DNA of 64,000 nt from positions 151,842,945-151,906,944 of the forward strand of contig CM043950.1 of the NCBI GenBank assembly GCA_014529385.2. The letters are read 5' to 3'. Source of the stretch: Adiantum capillus-veneris (Eukaryota; Streptophyta; Polypodiopsida; Polypodiales; Pteridaceae). Under the pieces are notes generated by a model that did not search any database, had not been told where the DNA came from, and was given only the letters and a program-made list of their open reading frames with translations. This document shows, in pieces, positions 11,448-22,854 of this stretch. Made by a program: the position numbers and the translations under genes. Numbering within the stretch: position 1 is the first letter of the stretch; every line of letters starts with the position of its first letter.

Positions 11448-12117
11448 TGTCACGTGCACATCTAACCCTATGTGTACGTGGACAAGCTACTTCATGACAT
11501 GGGTTCAATTCATTTAGAATAGGAAGTGATCTGGCATTTTTGTGAGTCTGTTCGCAGACCGTGCATGTCCAGGCACTTAGATTAGATGCATATCCTCTGG
11601 TTGCACACAGCATGATCATCAGCATTTCCATCAGAATCCATCAGGAACATTTTCCAGTGGATTAAACCTATTTTCCCTATTTTAGCCATTTTTCACTTAT
11701 TAATTTAAGTGACTTTTGTTGGGAAACTGGGTAGGGCAAATTAGCCAAGGAAATATATAAGCAAACCCTCGCGCTAGCATTTCTCGCAGAAGAAGAGGAA
11801 AGTGCACACGCAAAGCCACTTGCAGCAGGCATCTCCCTCTCCCTCTCAGATTGTGCAATCAATAGCATAGACCTCTCTCGCCATCAAGAGAGGGGCCCTT
11901 GGAGGAGGGTTTGACAACTTTCTGGTGTCGTATTCTTCTTTCTCTATCTCTCAGTCTCAACACCTTCATGCACAGTGTCTACCACTTGTTTGTGATCACT
12001 CACTCTCTCTCATTAAAGCACCGGAAGGCTCTCCCTTCCGTAAGTAAAAGGAACCTTGAGCACAAACGGAGCACTCATCTTGAGCAAGAACAACGTTCAT
12101 TTCCACTGCACCTTACA
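11448..12117 (+). mobile_element. 3' LTR of E5 (LTR5 family)
   Basis: 670 bp, TGTCACGTGCAC… to …CACCTTACA. The last ~280 bases are nearly identical to those before the E5 PBS (about 8040-8309). It is followed directly by E3 gag codons, so E5 or a recombinant of it sits inside E3 gag. The next five bases, TCCAC, would be the TSD, but the matching copy to the left of E5 is not preserved. Confidence 0.85.
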
Positions 12118-12319
12118 TCCACTCTTCTTCTGAGAAAAGAAGCTCCAGTCAAGTGGGTGAAATTCAAAAGACTCATTATTTCTTCTTGGCTGACTCGGGA
12201 GTACGAACAAGATATACGAACCGCTTGGAATCATCTTCGGATGACCAACGGAGATTTTTTGGACGCTTATTGCGACAGATTTTGGAACTCTTTTCTACCA
12301 ACCTCTTCATTTAAGAAGG
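12118..12319 (+). pseudogene. E3 gag, 5' piece
   Basis: The frame reads STLLLRKEAPVKWVKFKRL, then SSWLTREYEQDIRTAWNHL and FLDAYCDRFWNSFLP. This is the second half of a Retrotrans_gag domain; the LTR1 gag has the aligned WWTALLNQGQAPTTWVQFKQ. The frame breaks at 12319, at the GAAGG TSD of the LTR2 element, and resumes at 24788. Together they form one gag cut by a 12.5-kb insertion. The upstream part of E3 gag and its 5' LTR are not present. Confidence 0.85.
12315..12319. repeat. target-site duplication of LTR2 element (left)
   Basis: GAAGG, identical to 24788-24792. Confidence 0.9.
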
Positions 12320-13383
12320 TGAAACCGGCCCGTGGGGCGGTAGGCTTTGGCTTTCACCCAAAATTCTTTACTTTAGACACACACAGAAAGAACGTGCAAA
12401 GGAAACCTGCAACGGGAATTAACACTTAAGCACACACGGCCCAGAAGCTAGAGTGCTCCGAGCAGACACCGACAACCTATAGGCCCCAAAATTGGCGCCC
12501 CTTTCATTTCTTTATACTTTGAGAGAATAATTACAAAGTAGAGTCTTGGGAATTCTTTACCTGTATCCAGTTAGATACCAACTGTTTTGGCCAAATTTCG
12601 GTAGCATAACAGCCCCAAAACTTGCACGAAACCAATTCCCCTGCTAGAACTCACTTCCACTGGCATAAACCCTTTGATTCTTGCCCAAAAACAGTAAATT
12701 CAGCACGCTGTATTTACTGGTTTTTGCTCTGTTTTCAGCCCTAAACAGTCCCCGAACGGTCGTCTAACAGTGGGGCACGGTTCCCAATGATTCCGGCATC
12801 ATGGCGGCTGCGAAACAGTCCAAAAACAGCGGGTACACAGCACTGAAAACGCACCTGTATGGTGAAGTTATGACCCTCACCGGTGCTTGCTTTGGAGTAG
12901 CAGTTAGCTACCCCTGTTCCTGCTCAAGGAGGCTCTTGCCTCAGCACAAAAGCATGAAACCACACAGCTGTACATCAGTCAAATGAAGAGCCCTCTTGTG
13001 GGGCATCACATAACTGCACGTAGGGGGGAGAGAGAGCAGTGTGTAGTGTGCAAGGCATCACTCCTAGCACCACACTGTACATGAGAGGGAAAGAAAGCAC
13101 TTCATAGCTCTTAACCTGTGAGGACAGGTTCTCAATGAAGCATCCCCCCAACATAAATGACATCCTCTCTTCTGCGCTTGACCTGTAATGCATCTGTGAA
13201 CAAATAGATGCAAAAGGGGAAGATTTCCATGGCTGCCAAACCTGCGTATCGCTGAAAACGCAGCAAAACAGCCCTGTAAACACGCATCTGATGCCTTCCA
13301 ATGTTGAAAATGAGCTGCTTGGTCCTAGGTAAAGTCGTGGGAAGCTCAAAAATGGAGAGAAATGGCTGAATCCAATGTCAACC
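12320..13383 (-). mobile_element. LTR2 3' LTR, distal segment
   Basis: Matches 23264-24180 of the 5' LTR in the same orientation. It joins 21641-21789 once the LTR1 element is removed: the AATGTCAACC at 13374-13383 continues with AACTTTCCG at 21641, as in the uninterrupted copy near 24632. Small open frames such as 12801-12986 recur at 23578-23700 and are LTR sequence, not genes. Confidence 0.85.
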
Positions 13384-14816
13384 TATACAACGTAGAGGGC
13401 GGTACTATTTCAATTACCTGTTAACTTTACACAGAGCACTGAGAAGGGAAGAGAACACAGTTACGTCCAGCGACTAGAATGTCACTGCGCACACGAGACC
13501 GACACCTTGTAGGCCCCAAAGATTGGCGCCCCTTTCGGTATTTCTTTAATTTAGAGAGAGGGAATTACAAAAAGAGAGTCCCTGGAAGATAACACCTGCA
13601 TCCAGCTAGTACGCTCCAGATTCGGCAAAATTTCGACAACATAACAGTACCGAAATTAATCCGAATCAGTTTCCAAGCTCAGGACTCTATCCCACTGGCG
13701 TTATCCCTCAATCGGGAGCACAAAACAATAAATTCCAGGTCGCTGTAATTTCTGGTTCAGTCTTGTTTTTGACCTGATTTGGGCACACGACGGTCCCTAC
13801 ACTGTTCCCTGCACCTTGGGCTTGGTGCCCCTTGATTCTGGAAGCATCCCGGACACAAAACAGTCTCAAAACACAGTAAAAACAGCAAGCAAACAGTGCT
13901 GAATTTACTGCGCAATCGAGAGGTTATCACCCTCTCGTGGACCTGCTTTGGTGCAACAGCTAGCTACACCGGTTCCTGTGCAAAGAGGCTCTTGCCTCGG
14001 CATGAAAGCATATTTCCCCACAGCTGTACATAGGTCAAATGAGAAGCCCACTAGTGGGGCATGACATACTGTACGTAGGGGAGAAAGAGAGCAGTATGTA
14101 GCGTGCGGGGCATCACTCCCGTCACCATACTGTGCATAGAGGGCAAGGTAAGCATTCCATAGCTTCTGTACCTGCTACAATCCACCTGAGGCTGAAAATG
14201 GCGCCCCCTTTGTTGATATGCAGCTCGTTTTTGCCTCCCAGAGTGGCAAAATCGCTCACAGGCTGACACGTCGCCCAGTTTCCGAGTTTGGGCTTTCCTT
14301 GCTAAAAATATCTCAACTGGTGCGTCAATTGACTTGGCAACAAAGCAATAAAATGTTCCCCTTGTCATTCCAGAGCTAATGACGCGAACACATTTTCCGG
14401 TCAAAAATAGCAGTTCCCTAAATTTTAGGAGATGCTTCCATGGCGTCCCTATCGGTCTCCTGACCATCATTGAAGACTACCATTTGACCAACATCTACAA
14501 TGTGGGTTAATTTACTAGCCCCTTTCAACTTATAAAGTTGCAGTGACTTGACTAGTGGCCCAAATTCCAGTTTGGCGCACACGAGCTTCCATACTCATCA
14601 GAATTCAGTGCTAACTGGCCCGGGCAGTCCCTGTCTGACCGGCCTAGATCCCCGATGTGAGGAACCCATTTGGCTGCAGCCGTTTCACACTGGCCATGCA
14701 ATGTCCACTTGCACCTTTTCAAGGGTTCCGGGGAAAACAAGTAAAAATAAAAATAAATAAAAATATCTAGTACTTATTTACGGAAGGCAATAGGAAAAAT
14801 ACACCTCCTAGTGACA
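13384..14816 (-). mobile_element. 3' LTR of LTR1 element
   Basis: On the minus strand it starts TGTCACTAGG at 14816 and ends GTTGTATA at 13384. It lacks the final 11 bases (GGCAGGTTATA) present at the inner end of the 5' LTR. The open frames at 14051-14470 and 14552-14740 recur in all LTR1 copies and are not genes. Confidence 0.9.
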
Positions 14817-14830
14817 CACCCCACCCTTGA
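14817..14830 (-). other. polypurine tract of LTR1 element
   Basis: On the minus strand CAAGGGTGGGGTG abuts the 3' LTR start TGTCAC. Confidence 0.85.
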
Positions 14831-15125
14831 AATACTGCAAGCGACCTCGCTTGCATGCCAATAATACATGCGGATATCTCCTGATATCACATATATTCTA
14901 TGAGGGGAATCCAAGATATACATGCTTCCAGAAATGTAGCGTTGGACGATTAAACAATCCCACCAACCTGGCTACGACACATATATCAGGCATAGAAGTC
15001 TTCTAGTGTACTCTTGAGCACAAACTTCTCTAGGTAAATTCTGTATGGAAAGAGTAGATACAATTGCTTAACTACTCTCTTGAGCATCATGAACCATGCT
15101 CTTGCCTTGCTCCAAAAAGGTTGCA

Positions 15126-15887
15126 TCAAGTCACTGTGGGTTCCCTCTGAAAGGCTTCAAGATACAATTGCAATAGCTGAGGTGAATCAACCAATTCAGA
15201 CTCTTCCATCCATTTGGCATCTAACGATGGATAGTTCTTGAACTTCACCAAATAGCGTCTTGCAACTTTTCCTCTAACCTTTCTTTCTTTATGTGCCAAT
15301 ATCTGTTCAGGAACAAGGATTTCATCCAATTCTTCCACTTCGGGTTGTTCCTCATCAAGCATATTCTCTGGCACATCACCAACAAAGGGCCTTAGAAGGT
15401 TGACATGAAAAGCATTATGTATTTTCCAGCCTTCTGGTAGCTTTAACCTGTAAGCTACATCACTGATCTTTTCTGAAATCTGAAAAGGACCATAATATCG
15501 CATACTGAGCTTAGGAAACAAGCGTTCCTTGCCTTTCCTTTTCCTTAACCTGGCCTTTTCAAAACGCAAAAGTACCCAATCACCAAGTGAAAATACAAGT
15601 TCACGACGGTGACGATCAGCAGCTTTCTTTTGCTTAGCCTGAGTCTTCTCAAGAGCAATCTTTATCTTCCTGTATGTTTCATCCATATCTTGCACATACT
15701 TGTCTGCCTCAAATATCTTGTCCTTAGTCTGCAAAATGGACGGGACTTTCTTCCCTCCTTCCACTATCTCAAATGGTGCCTTACCTGTTGATGTATGCAC
15801 AGTATTATTGTAAGCATATTCAACCAATGGAAGATGGTGTTCCCAAGTTGCCTTGTGCTCTGACACATAACATTTGAGCAGGTCCAA
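15126..15887 (-). pseudogene. LTR1 integrase C-terminus with chromodomain
   Basis: The 253-codon frame continues the integrase core after a frameshift near 15900. It includes EYAYNNTVHTSTGKAPFEI, the charged KKAADRHRRELVFSLGDWVL, the MRYYGPFQI and IHNAFHVNLLRPF motifs of the integrase C-terminal domain, then a chromodomain (PEQILAHKERKVRGKVARRY; LVKFKNYPSLDAKWMEESEL). The three aromatic cage positions of chromodomains appear only partly kept (Y, W). Chromodomains of this class direct integration to marked chromatin (family knowledge). The stop at 15126 is about 300 bases before the polypurine tract. Confidence 0.92.
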
Positions 15888-16669
15888 GACAGTAGAATTT
15901 GCCTCTTCTGCTGTCCATCAGTTTGCGGATGAAACGAAGAAGAGAACTTGAGCGTAGTGCCCATGTTCTCAAACAATGCCTTCCAAAAAAGACTCGTCAT
16001 ACGTGGATCCCTATCACTGACAATTGACTGAGGCATCCCATGATATTTAAAGATATTGCTCATGAATATCTTGACCATGTGTTCTGGCTTTATCTTCTTC
16101 CTAACAGGAATGAAATGGGCCTGCTTACTGAACCTACAAATGATAGTCCAAATCCCATCATTTCTTGTTTGCGTCCTTGGAAGATCAAAGATAAAGTCCA
16201 TTCCTATACTTTCCCATGGCCTATCAGGGATCGGCAATGGCTGCAACAATCCCGGTTGCTTTTGTCTGTCAAATTTGACTTTTTGGCATACTAAGCATGA
16301 TCTTACAAATGTGTCAACATCTTGACGCAAAGCTGGCCAATAGAAGAATGCCTCAACCCCTTTCACTGTCGCATCAATTCCACGATGCCCAGCATAAGGT
16401 GGAGCATGACTTTCCATCAAAATCTTTGGCTGTAACTGTTTAGTAACGCATAACTTTCCATGCATCATGAGAAAGTCATTCTTAAGCATATAGTGCTCAT
16501 GATGTTGCCCATCAACAAGCTGGTCATAGATCCTTGCAAAATCTGAATCTTCAGCATATTGTGTCTTCATTTCGTCTAGTTCACAATGGTACGGAATTGA
16601 CATTGCTGAAATTTGGGGCTTTCGTGACAACGCATCAGCCACCACGTTCTTTTTCCCTGGCACATGCAC
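15888..16669 (-). pseudogene. LTR1 integrase, zinc-binding and catalytic core
   Basis: HHCC zinc finger: H in ESHAPPYAGHRGIDA, second H six residues on, then CLVCQKVK. The catalytic core has the first Asp in GMDFIFDLP and the second Asp in SIVSDRDPRMTSLFW. The catalytic Glu expected after HPQTDGQ is displaced by a one-base frameshift at about 15900 (the frame then reads QKRQILL). The frame is separated from RNase H upstream by a single TAG at about 16670 within HFQIVHVPGK. Otherwise very well preserved. Confidence 0.92.
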
Positions 16670-16672
16670 AAT

Positions 16673-17866
16673 CTAAAAATGGAACATTGACAAGATGTTT
16701 GCCCATCGCATGTGCTTCTCAGACAACTTCGTCTGTGTAAGAAAATATCGCAAGGTTTGATGATCCGTTTGGACAAAAAAATCAGCCCCTAGCAAATAGT
16801 GTTTCCAACTAGTGAGAGCATGAATTACTGCCAGCAATTCTTTCTCATAGACTTGCAAGTTCCTTTCAATCTTCAAAAGAATTCTGCTCTCATATGCGAC
16901 TACTCGGCCATTCTGCATTAGAACTGCACCAAGACTATGGCCACACGCATCACATTGAACCACAAAAGGTTTAGAAAGATCTGGCAAAATAATTACCGGA
17001 TCTGAAGTAAGCTTCTCTTTCAAGTGTTTGAACGCTAAAATTTCCTTGGCTGTCCACTTGAAAGTAACTCCTTTTCCTTGCAGTGCATGGAGTGGAGAAG
17101 CAATCTCAGCAAATTTTCGAATGAACCTCCTGTAATAGGAACATAAGCCTAGAAAGCTTCGAATGTCATGTACGGACTTCAAGTCTGGCCATGACCTAAT
17201 TGCTTCCACTTTAGCGGGATCCATGCGTACCCCATCCTTTGAAACAATGTGCCCAAGGAAGTGAATCTCTTGCAAAAAGAACTCACTTTTCTTTGCATTA
17301 ATGAGTAGCCTATTCTTGCGTAGCTCATTGAAAACTGCGGTCAAGTGATCCCTATGCTCCTCTTCAGACTTTGAGTAGACAATCATGTCATCAAAGAAGG
17401 TACCCACGAAGTTTCTATGTGGTCTAAAAATTCTATCCATCATTCTATTAAATGTGGCAGGAGCATTTGTGAGACCAAATGGCATGACAAGAAACTCATA
17501 GAGACCAAATGTTGTCCTGAACACAGTCTCATGGACATCTTCTGGTCTAATGCGTATCTGATGGTACCCGCTCTTTAGGTCTATTCTTGTAAACAATGAC
17601 GCTCCCTCAAGCCGATCAAGAATGTCATCTATCCTCGGTATGGGGAACCTGTTCTTGATGGTATTCTTATTCAAGGCGCGATAGTCAATGCACATGCGCC
17701 ATGAACCATCCTTCTTCTGCACTAAGAGTACAGGCGAACAAAAAGGGGATGAATTGGGCTGAATCAGCCCCTTCTCTAAAAGCTCGTTGACCTGACCCAT
17801 AATCTCTTTCTGCTGGGCTGCACTAACCCTGTATGGTGGTCTATTCGGTGGACTAGAACCTGGCAC
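16673..17866 (-). pseudogene. LTR1 reverse transcriptase and RNase H
   Basis: The 397-codon open stretch is uninterrupted. RT motifs run in order: [77 protein letters not shown], and the catalytic FFDD (GTFFDDMIVYSKS; F replaces the usual Y), then FLGHIVSKDGV. RNase H follows: FVVQCDACGHSLGAVLMQ (first Asp), the Glu in YEKELLAVIHAL and the Asp in QTDHQTLRYF. It copies element RNA to DNA and removes the template. Only the flanking stops make this pseudogenic. Confidence 0.95.
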
Positions 17867-18541
17867 AAGATCTATAGTATGATCCTCAGGTCTCTCAGGA
17901 GGTAACTCCCCTGGCTGAAACCACTCAAAAAAGTTGACTTGTCTTTATCTAAGGTAGACAAATTAGATACAACTTGAGGTACTTCTTTTGCAAAGATCAA
18001 GTACGCAGAAAGATGATTCTTTATTACAGATGAAATAGCAGAAGCATATTTCAGAAGCAGAAACAACTGGAACAGACTCGCCTTTAAGCTTTACATCAAG
18101 GACATGAGTCTTTCCTATATGTACAAGGGTAATCTTTTTGTTGTAAGTATCCACCATAGCATGCAACCTGTAACACCATGGGATACCCAATAACACATCA
18201 CAGCCCTCAAGCGGCATAATATGAAATTCTTCCGCATCCACATAGCTCTGAATGTGCAAACGAAGCTTTCCCAGAATGGGAGTAACAGGCTCTGAATGTC
18301 CTGGGCATGCCAAACCTGCTTCGCCTGTTATACCCATCTCCTCTGCACGAATGCCCAACTTTGATGCCAATTCTGGTGATATGAAATTTGCACGGGCTCC
18401 TGGATCGAAGAAAACCAGCACTGTCTGGTCTCTAACTTTGCCCCAAGCTCTGCACAGCTCCGTGGCATCTGTGTTTGGCTGGTCTCCAACCAAATCTGGA
18501 ACGAGTCCTGCACTTGGCTTTGGCTTCTTCCCTTTATGGTC
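17867..18541 (-). pseudogene. LTR1 aspartic protease and linker
   Basis: The frame 18493-17963 contains the retropepsin core TVLVFFDPGARANFISPELA. The active-site triad is D-P-G rather than D-S/T-G, and the conserved LEGCDVLLGIPWCYRLHAMV lies about 80 residues on. An in-frame TGA near 18540 separates it from the gag zinc knuckle. A frameshift near 18060 separates it from RT. In an intact copy this would release capsid and enzymes from Gag-Pol. Confidence 0.88.
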
Positions 18542-20106
18542 TCACTTCTCATCCTTATCCTGTGACTTCTTCTGTGGGCATTCATTTGCAAAATGTCCTT
18601 CTTGTTCACAAATGTAGCATTTCTTGGCCTCCCTAAGAGCTTTCCGTTCTTCAAAAGTTTTGCCAGAAAAATGTCTCTTTTGTCCTTGTCCTCGTCCCGA
18701 AGAAGACTTAGACTGCTTCTTGGACGTATCACCTTCTTCAGTGGAGGGCTTCTTTGTGGGAGGCTCAGAAGGCTTTGCTGCAACATTGCCCTTGGCTGAA
18801 AACTGTTTGCCCTGGGACCCTTTCTTGTGGCTATTAAATCCATCGGAATCTCCCTTTGACAGATTGCTGGCCACTCTTGCATTCTCTATCAACTAAAACA
18901 TATTCATGACAGTAGTCTTTGTGCAATAGTCCCTGATTTTCTTCAACAATCCGCAACAGTACTTCTCAATTTGTTCTGACAATGGCACAAACCTGTAAGA
19001 GGTGACTGACAACAGTGCGGCCCAAAACTGTTTATTGTACTCTTCCAAGTTCGCACACTGTTTAGCATTCAACTCGTGCCATTCTGTCATCACATCCACT
19101 TCAAAAGTGTTCGTCAACCATGCAGGCACAAAAAGCTGTTTGAATTGGACCCACGTTGTTGGGGCTTGACCCTGGTTCAACAATGCGGTCCACCATTGAA
19201 GCGCATTCCCTTTCAAGAAAGTGGCAGCCTTGCATATCTTTGAAGATTCAGTGAAGTTTCCTCCAGCATAAGCTGATCGAACTGTTGTATGAAGGTCAAA
19301 GCCTTCAATTGATCCTCAGTTCCTCTGAAAGTTTCAAACTTCACTCCCTACCCACCTTCCTTGTAATCCTTAAGCTGACTCAAAGGAGCCACATTATCAT
19401 AAACAGGTGCCTGTAACAGTGGTGCTCCATGATTGTTCATTCCAGCACTCACATCAACTGTTTTACCTGTCATATCTGCATTTTGTACGTATGGCTGTGA
19501 AAAACCAGCCATACCAAATTGTGTTCCAGGCACTCGAAACTGGCCGTAGGCACCCTGAAAACCCGGTTGGACACCCATGTTCGCGTACATAGGGTTACCC
19601 ATGCCTGTTTGCATTGTCCCGAACACATTCCCTGGCATATAACCTGTGGAAGGTCCAACCATAGCTTGAAACACTGAACCACCTCCAAAATAACCAGGAT
19701 AAGTATTAGGTAATGGAAGGGTCTGACACATAGCCTGTTCATTGCTCCCTTGACCATTCACAAACGGTTCCTGTCCAGCTAAAGCAAGTTGCTTTGGATC
19801 ATTGGACACCGCTAGTTGCTCAACCACATGGGCTTTCCCTCGAGCATGATGAGTCCTCTGCGCATTGGAAATCTCCTTTTCCTGCAACGGCTCAGTCATG
19901 CCCTGTGTAGGAGGCTGAAAACCCTGTGTCGGAGCCTGTAAGAATTCCTACATCCTTGGGTTGTTAGCCAACTGCTGAAACATGTCCATGCAACAACGCA
20001 ATTGAGTTCTAAACAACCTGTCCTCTTCTTGAAGAGTTGAAGGAATTTTCTCTGTGCCATGTGAGGAAGATCCCTCTTCAGGTACTTGGTCTCTCTTCTC
20101 TGCCAT
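18542..20106 (-). pseudogene. LTR1 gag
   Basis: The start is MAEKRDQVPEEGSSS at 20106, 66 bases downstream of the PBS. An N-terminal segment precedes a Gly/Met/Phe-rich linker (GYFGGGSVFQAMVG; GNPMYANMGVQPGFQG). Next come the capsid domain (FETFRGTEDQLKALTFIQQF; LKGNALQWWTALLNQ; FVPAWLTNTFEVD) and a basic tail with one knuckle, CYICEQEGHFANEC (CX2CX4HX4C), near 18600. Lesions: TAG at 19948, TAG at about 19347, frameshift near 19270, TAG at about 18890. Confidence 0.9.
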
Positions 20107-20171
20107 ATCGACAAGCTCTGTGTTGCTTTCACCCACAACAATCCACGCTGCCCTTTTTGAAGAAAAAGTGA

Positions 20172-20191
20172 CTATCCCGCCGATGGAACCA
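20172..20191 (-). other. primer-binding site of LTR1 element
   Basis: On the minus strand TGGTTCCATCGGCGGGATAG directly follows the 5' LTR end GGTTATA. It is a diverged form of the tRNA-Glu complement seen at 4590 (TGGTTCCGTTGCCG). Confidence 0.6.
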
Positions 20192-21635
20192 TATAACCTG
20201 CCTATACAACGTAGAGGGCGGTACTATTTCAATTACCTGTTAACTTTACACAGAGCACTCAGAAGGGAAGAGAACACAGTTGCGTCCAGCGACTAGAATG
20301 TCACTGCGCACACGAGACCGACACCCTGTAGGCCCCAAAGACTGGCGCCCCTTTTCGTATTTCTTTAATTTAGAGAGAGAGAATTACAAAAAGAAAGTCC
20401 CTGGAAGATAACACCTGCATCCAGCTAGTACGCTCCAGATTCGGCAGAATTTCGACACCATAACAGTACCGAAATTAATCCGAATCAGTTTCCAAGCTCA
20501 GGACTCTATCCCACTAGCGTTATCCCTCAGTCGGGAGCACAAAACAGTAAATTCCATGTCGCTATAATTTCTGGTTCAGTCCTGTTTTTGACCTGATTTG
20601 GGCACACGACGGTCCCTACACTGTTCCCTGCACCTTGGGCTTGGTGCCCCTTGATTCTGGAAGCATCCCGGACACAAAACAGTTTCAAAACACAGTAAAA
20701 ACAGCAAGCAAACAGTGCTGAATTTACTGCGCAATCGAGAGGTTATCACCCTCTCGTAGACCTGCTTTGGTGCAGCAGCTAGCTACACCGGTTCCTGTGC
20801 AAAGAGGCTCTTGCCTCGGCATGAAAGCATATTTCTCCGCAGCTGTACATAGGTCAAATGAGAAGCCCACTAGTGGGGCATAACATACTGTACGTAGGGG
20901 AGAAAGAGAGCAGTATGTAGCGTGCGGGGCATCACTCCCGTCACCATACTGTGCATAGAGGGCAAGGTAAGCATTCCATAGCTTCTGTACCTGCTACAAT
21001 CCACCTGAGGCTGAAAATGGCGTCCCCTTTGTTGATATGCAGCTCGTTTTTGCCTCCCAACGTGGCAGAATCGCTCAGAGACTGACACGTCGCCCAGTTT
21101 CCGAGTTTGGGCTTTCCTTGCTAAAAATATCTCAACTGGTGCGTCAATTGACTTGGCAACAAAGCAATAAAATGTTCCCCTTGTCATTCCAGAGCTAATG
21201 ACGCGAACACATTTTCCGGTCAAAAATAGCAGTTCCCTAAATTTTAGGAGATGCTTCCATGGCGTCCCTATCGGTCTCCTGACCATCATTGAAGACTACC
21301 ATTTGACCAACATCTACAATGTGGGTTAATTTACTAGCCCCTTTCAACTTATAAAGTTGCAGTGACTTGACTAGTGGCCCAAATTCCAGCTTGGCGCACA
21401 CGAGCTTCCATACTCATCAGAATTCAGTGCTAACTGGCCCGGGCAGTCCCTGTCTGACCGGCCTCGATTCCCGATGTGAGAAACCCATTTGGCTGCAGCC
21501 GTTTCACACTGGCCATGCAATGTCCACTTGCACCGTTTCAAGGGTTCCGGGGAAAACAAGTAAAAATAAAAATAAATAAAAATATCTAGTACTTATTTAC
21601 GGAAGGCAACAGGAAAATTACACCTCCTGGTGACA
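20192..21635 (-). mobile_element. 5' LTR of LTR1 element
   Basis: 1444 bp; on the minus strand TGTCACCAGG… to …CAGGTTATA. Nearly identical to 13384-14816. The conserved AAATACGAAAAGGGGCGCCA block is at about 20340-20365, close to the 3' end where U3/R/U5 junctions are expected. Confidence 0.93.
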
Positions 21636-21640
21636 CAACC

Positions 21641-21789
21641 AACTTTCCGTCTACGGGTGAAACTACCGTTCACACTGCCATACAATGTCCAACCATTTGC
21701 AACTTCAAAAAGAGGGTCTCAAAAATTAAACAAAAATCATTGGAAAGAAACCAACAACTAAGGTTAGCAGTTGCCACATCCTCGTGACA
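21641..21789 (-). mobile_element. LTR2 3' LTR, proximal segment
   Basis: Matches 24637-24787 almost base for base. On the minus strand it begins TGTCACGAGGATG at 21789, next to a run of nine G (polypurine tract, plus-strand C9 at 21792-21800). Confidence 0.85.
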
Positions 21790-21803
21790 TACCCCCCCCC
21801 TTG
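21790..21803 (-). other. polypurine tract of LTR2 element
   Basis: On the minus strand CAAGGGGGGGGGTA abuts TGTCACG. Confidence 0.8.
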
Positions 21804-21840
21804 AAATCGCAAACGTCCTCGATTGCATACCATAAATACA

Positions 21841-22489
21841 TGTAACAAACTACTGACGTGTCAAAACCCTGAAGATTGGAGCCAACTTGCAGATGTCGGC
21901 CAGGGGCCTAAACCCTAAGAAGAACAAGTAACAGAAGAAGAAGTCCTACCAACTTATGGGGACCCCGTCCGATGGGGCCCCGAGTGACATAAAGGATTTA
22001 AATAAAGCTAGACTCTCAAGACTGCGCAAATTGATGACGTGGCAGATTTTCGAAAATTGCGCTAACATGATGACGTGGCAAGCTGTACGAAATTCCGCGT
22101 TTTGCGCTGGCTGATGATGTGGCAAGCTGTACGGATTTTCGTAAATTACGCTGGCAGCTCTTGGCATTGCTTTTTGAACCAGAAGCTTTTGAGTTTTAAA
22201 GGCTTTTTACTGTAACTGCTTTTCAAGCCAAGGGCCTTTAAATATGAGGTTAGGGCTCATTCTCTGGCATGCTTCCTAGAGAAGGTGTAAAGTCTAGGGT
22301 ACCAGCTTGTACTGTGTTGATGCAATATAAAGAAATACCAAAAGGGGCGCCAAGGTTTGGGGCCAATACTCTTTGGAGTGGAATTCCGCCACTCCGTATC
22401 GCATGTGGTCTCTCTCTTTCAGTTCAGTTGTTATTGAAGTGTTAAAAGTCTGTTCTTTTCTATTGGCATGTGGTGCCCGTCTTGTGACA
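21841..22489 (+). mobile_element. solo LTR, family LTR3
   Basis: 649 bp, TGTAACAAACTACTG… to …CCCGTCTTGTGACA, with a perfect TSD ATACA (21836-21840 and 22490-22494). It lies in the internal region of the LTR2 element. A conserved AATATAAAGAAATACC block followed by GGGGCGCCAAGG is at about 22327. A second, internally deleted copy is at 30960-31327. Confidence 0.92.
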
Positions 22490-22639
22490 ATACATGCCAC
22501 TGATGATCTTGTGTTGTTAGCACTCTTTTATATACAAATGACTTAATGAGACCTTCATACTTTTGTCATTTCCATCTATTACACTGAATTCATATGTACA
22601 TATAATATGCTAGCTCTATCATTACCCCTCCTTTGCACA

Positions 22640-22854
22640 TGTTGGGTTGGGGCATAAGTAGGTTGTAACCCAAAGGCCTCAAGGTAAAGCTGCAATACAT
22701 TTGGTGACTCTGACAGTTCATGCTCTTCCATCCACTTTCCATCCATAGGTGGATAGTTCTTGAACTTCACCACATAGCATCTTGCAACCTGTCCCTTAAC
22801 TTTTACATGTGCAAGAGGCTCTTGCCTCTGCAAACGAGTATAATTCCACAACAC
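22640..22854 (-). pseudogene. LTR2 integrase chromodomain remnant
   Basis: The frame reads EPLAHVKVKGQVARCYVVKF, then NYPPMDGKWMEEHELSESPN and VLQLYLEAFGLQPTY. It aligns with the chromodomain ends of E3 and LTR1. Everything upstream in pol is deleted. Confidence 0.85.

Larger units (their letters stand above)
13384..21635 (-). mobile_element. LTR1 element, near-complete chromovirus
   Basis: 8.25-kb Ty3/gypsy element on the minus strand with a perfect TSD CAACC (13379-13383 and 21636-21640). It has LTRs of 1433 and 1444 bp, a PBS, gag, protease, RT-RNase H, integrase with chromodomain, and a polypurine tract, all in canonical order. The two LTRs differ by scattered substitutions only, so it is the youngest insertion of the complex. 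Coding regions carry about seven single-base lesions, several being C-to-T (CAG or CGA to stop). Confidence 0.95.

Noticed and set aside
13500-13535. TTGGCGCCCCTTTCGG as a retroviral tRNA-Lys primer site
   Set aside because: It lies on the wrong strand and inside the LTR, and it is part of the block shared by several LTR families.
14051-14470. 139-codon frame (MMVRRPIGTPWKHLL…) present twice on minus, and in part at 1143 on plus, as a gene
   Set aside because: It lies entirely in LTR1 copies and is broken in the solo LTR. Its recurrence reflects LTR identity, not coding selection.
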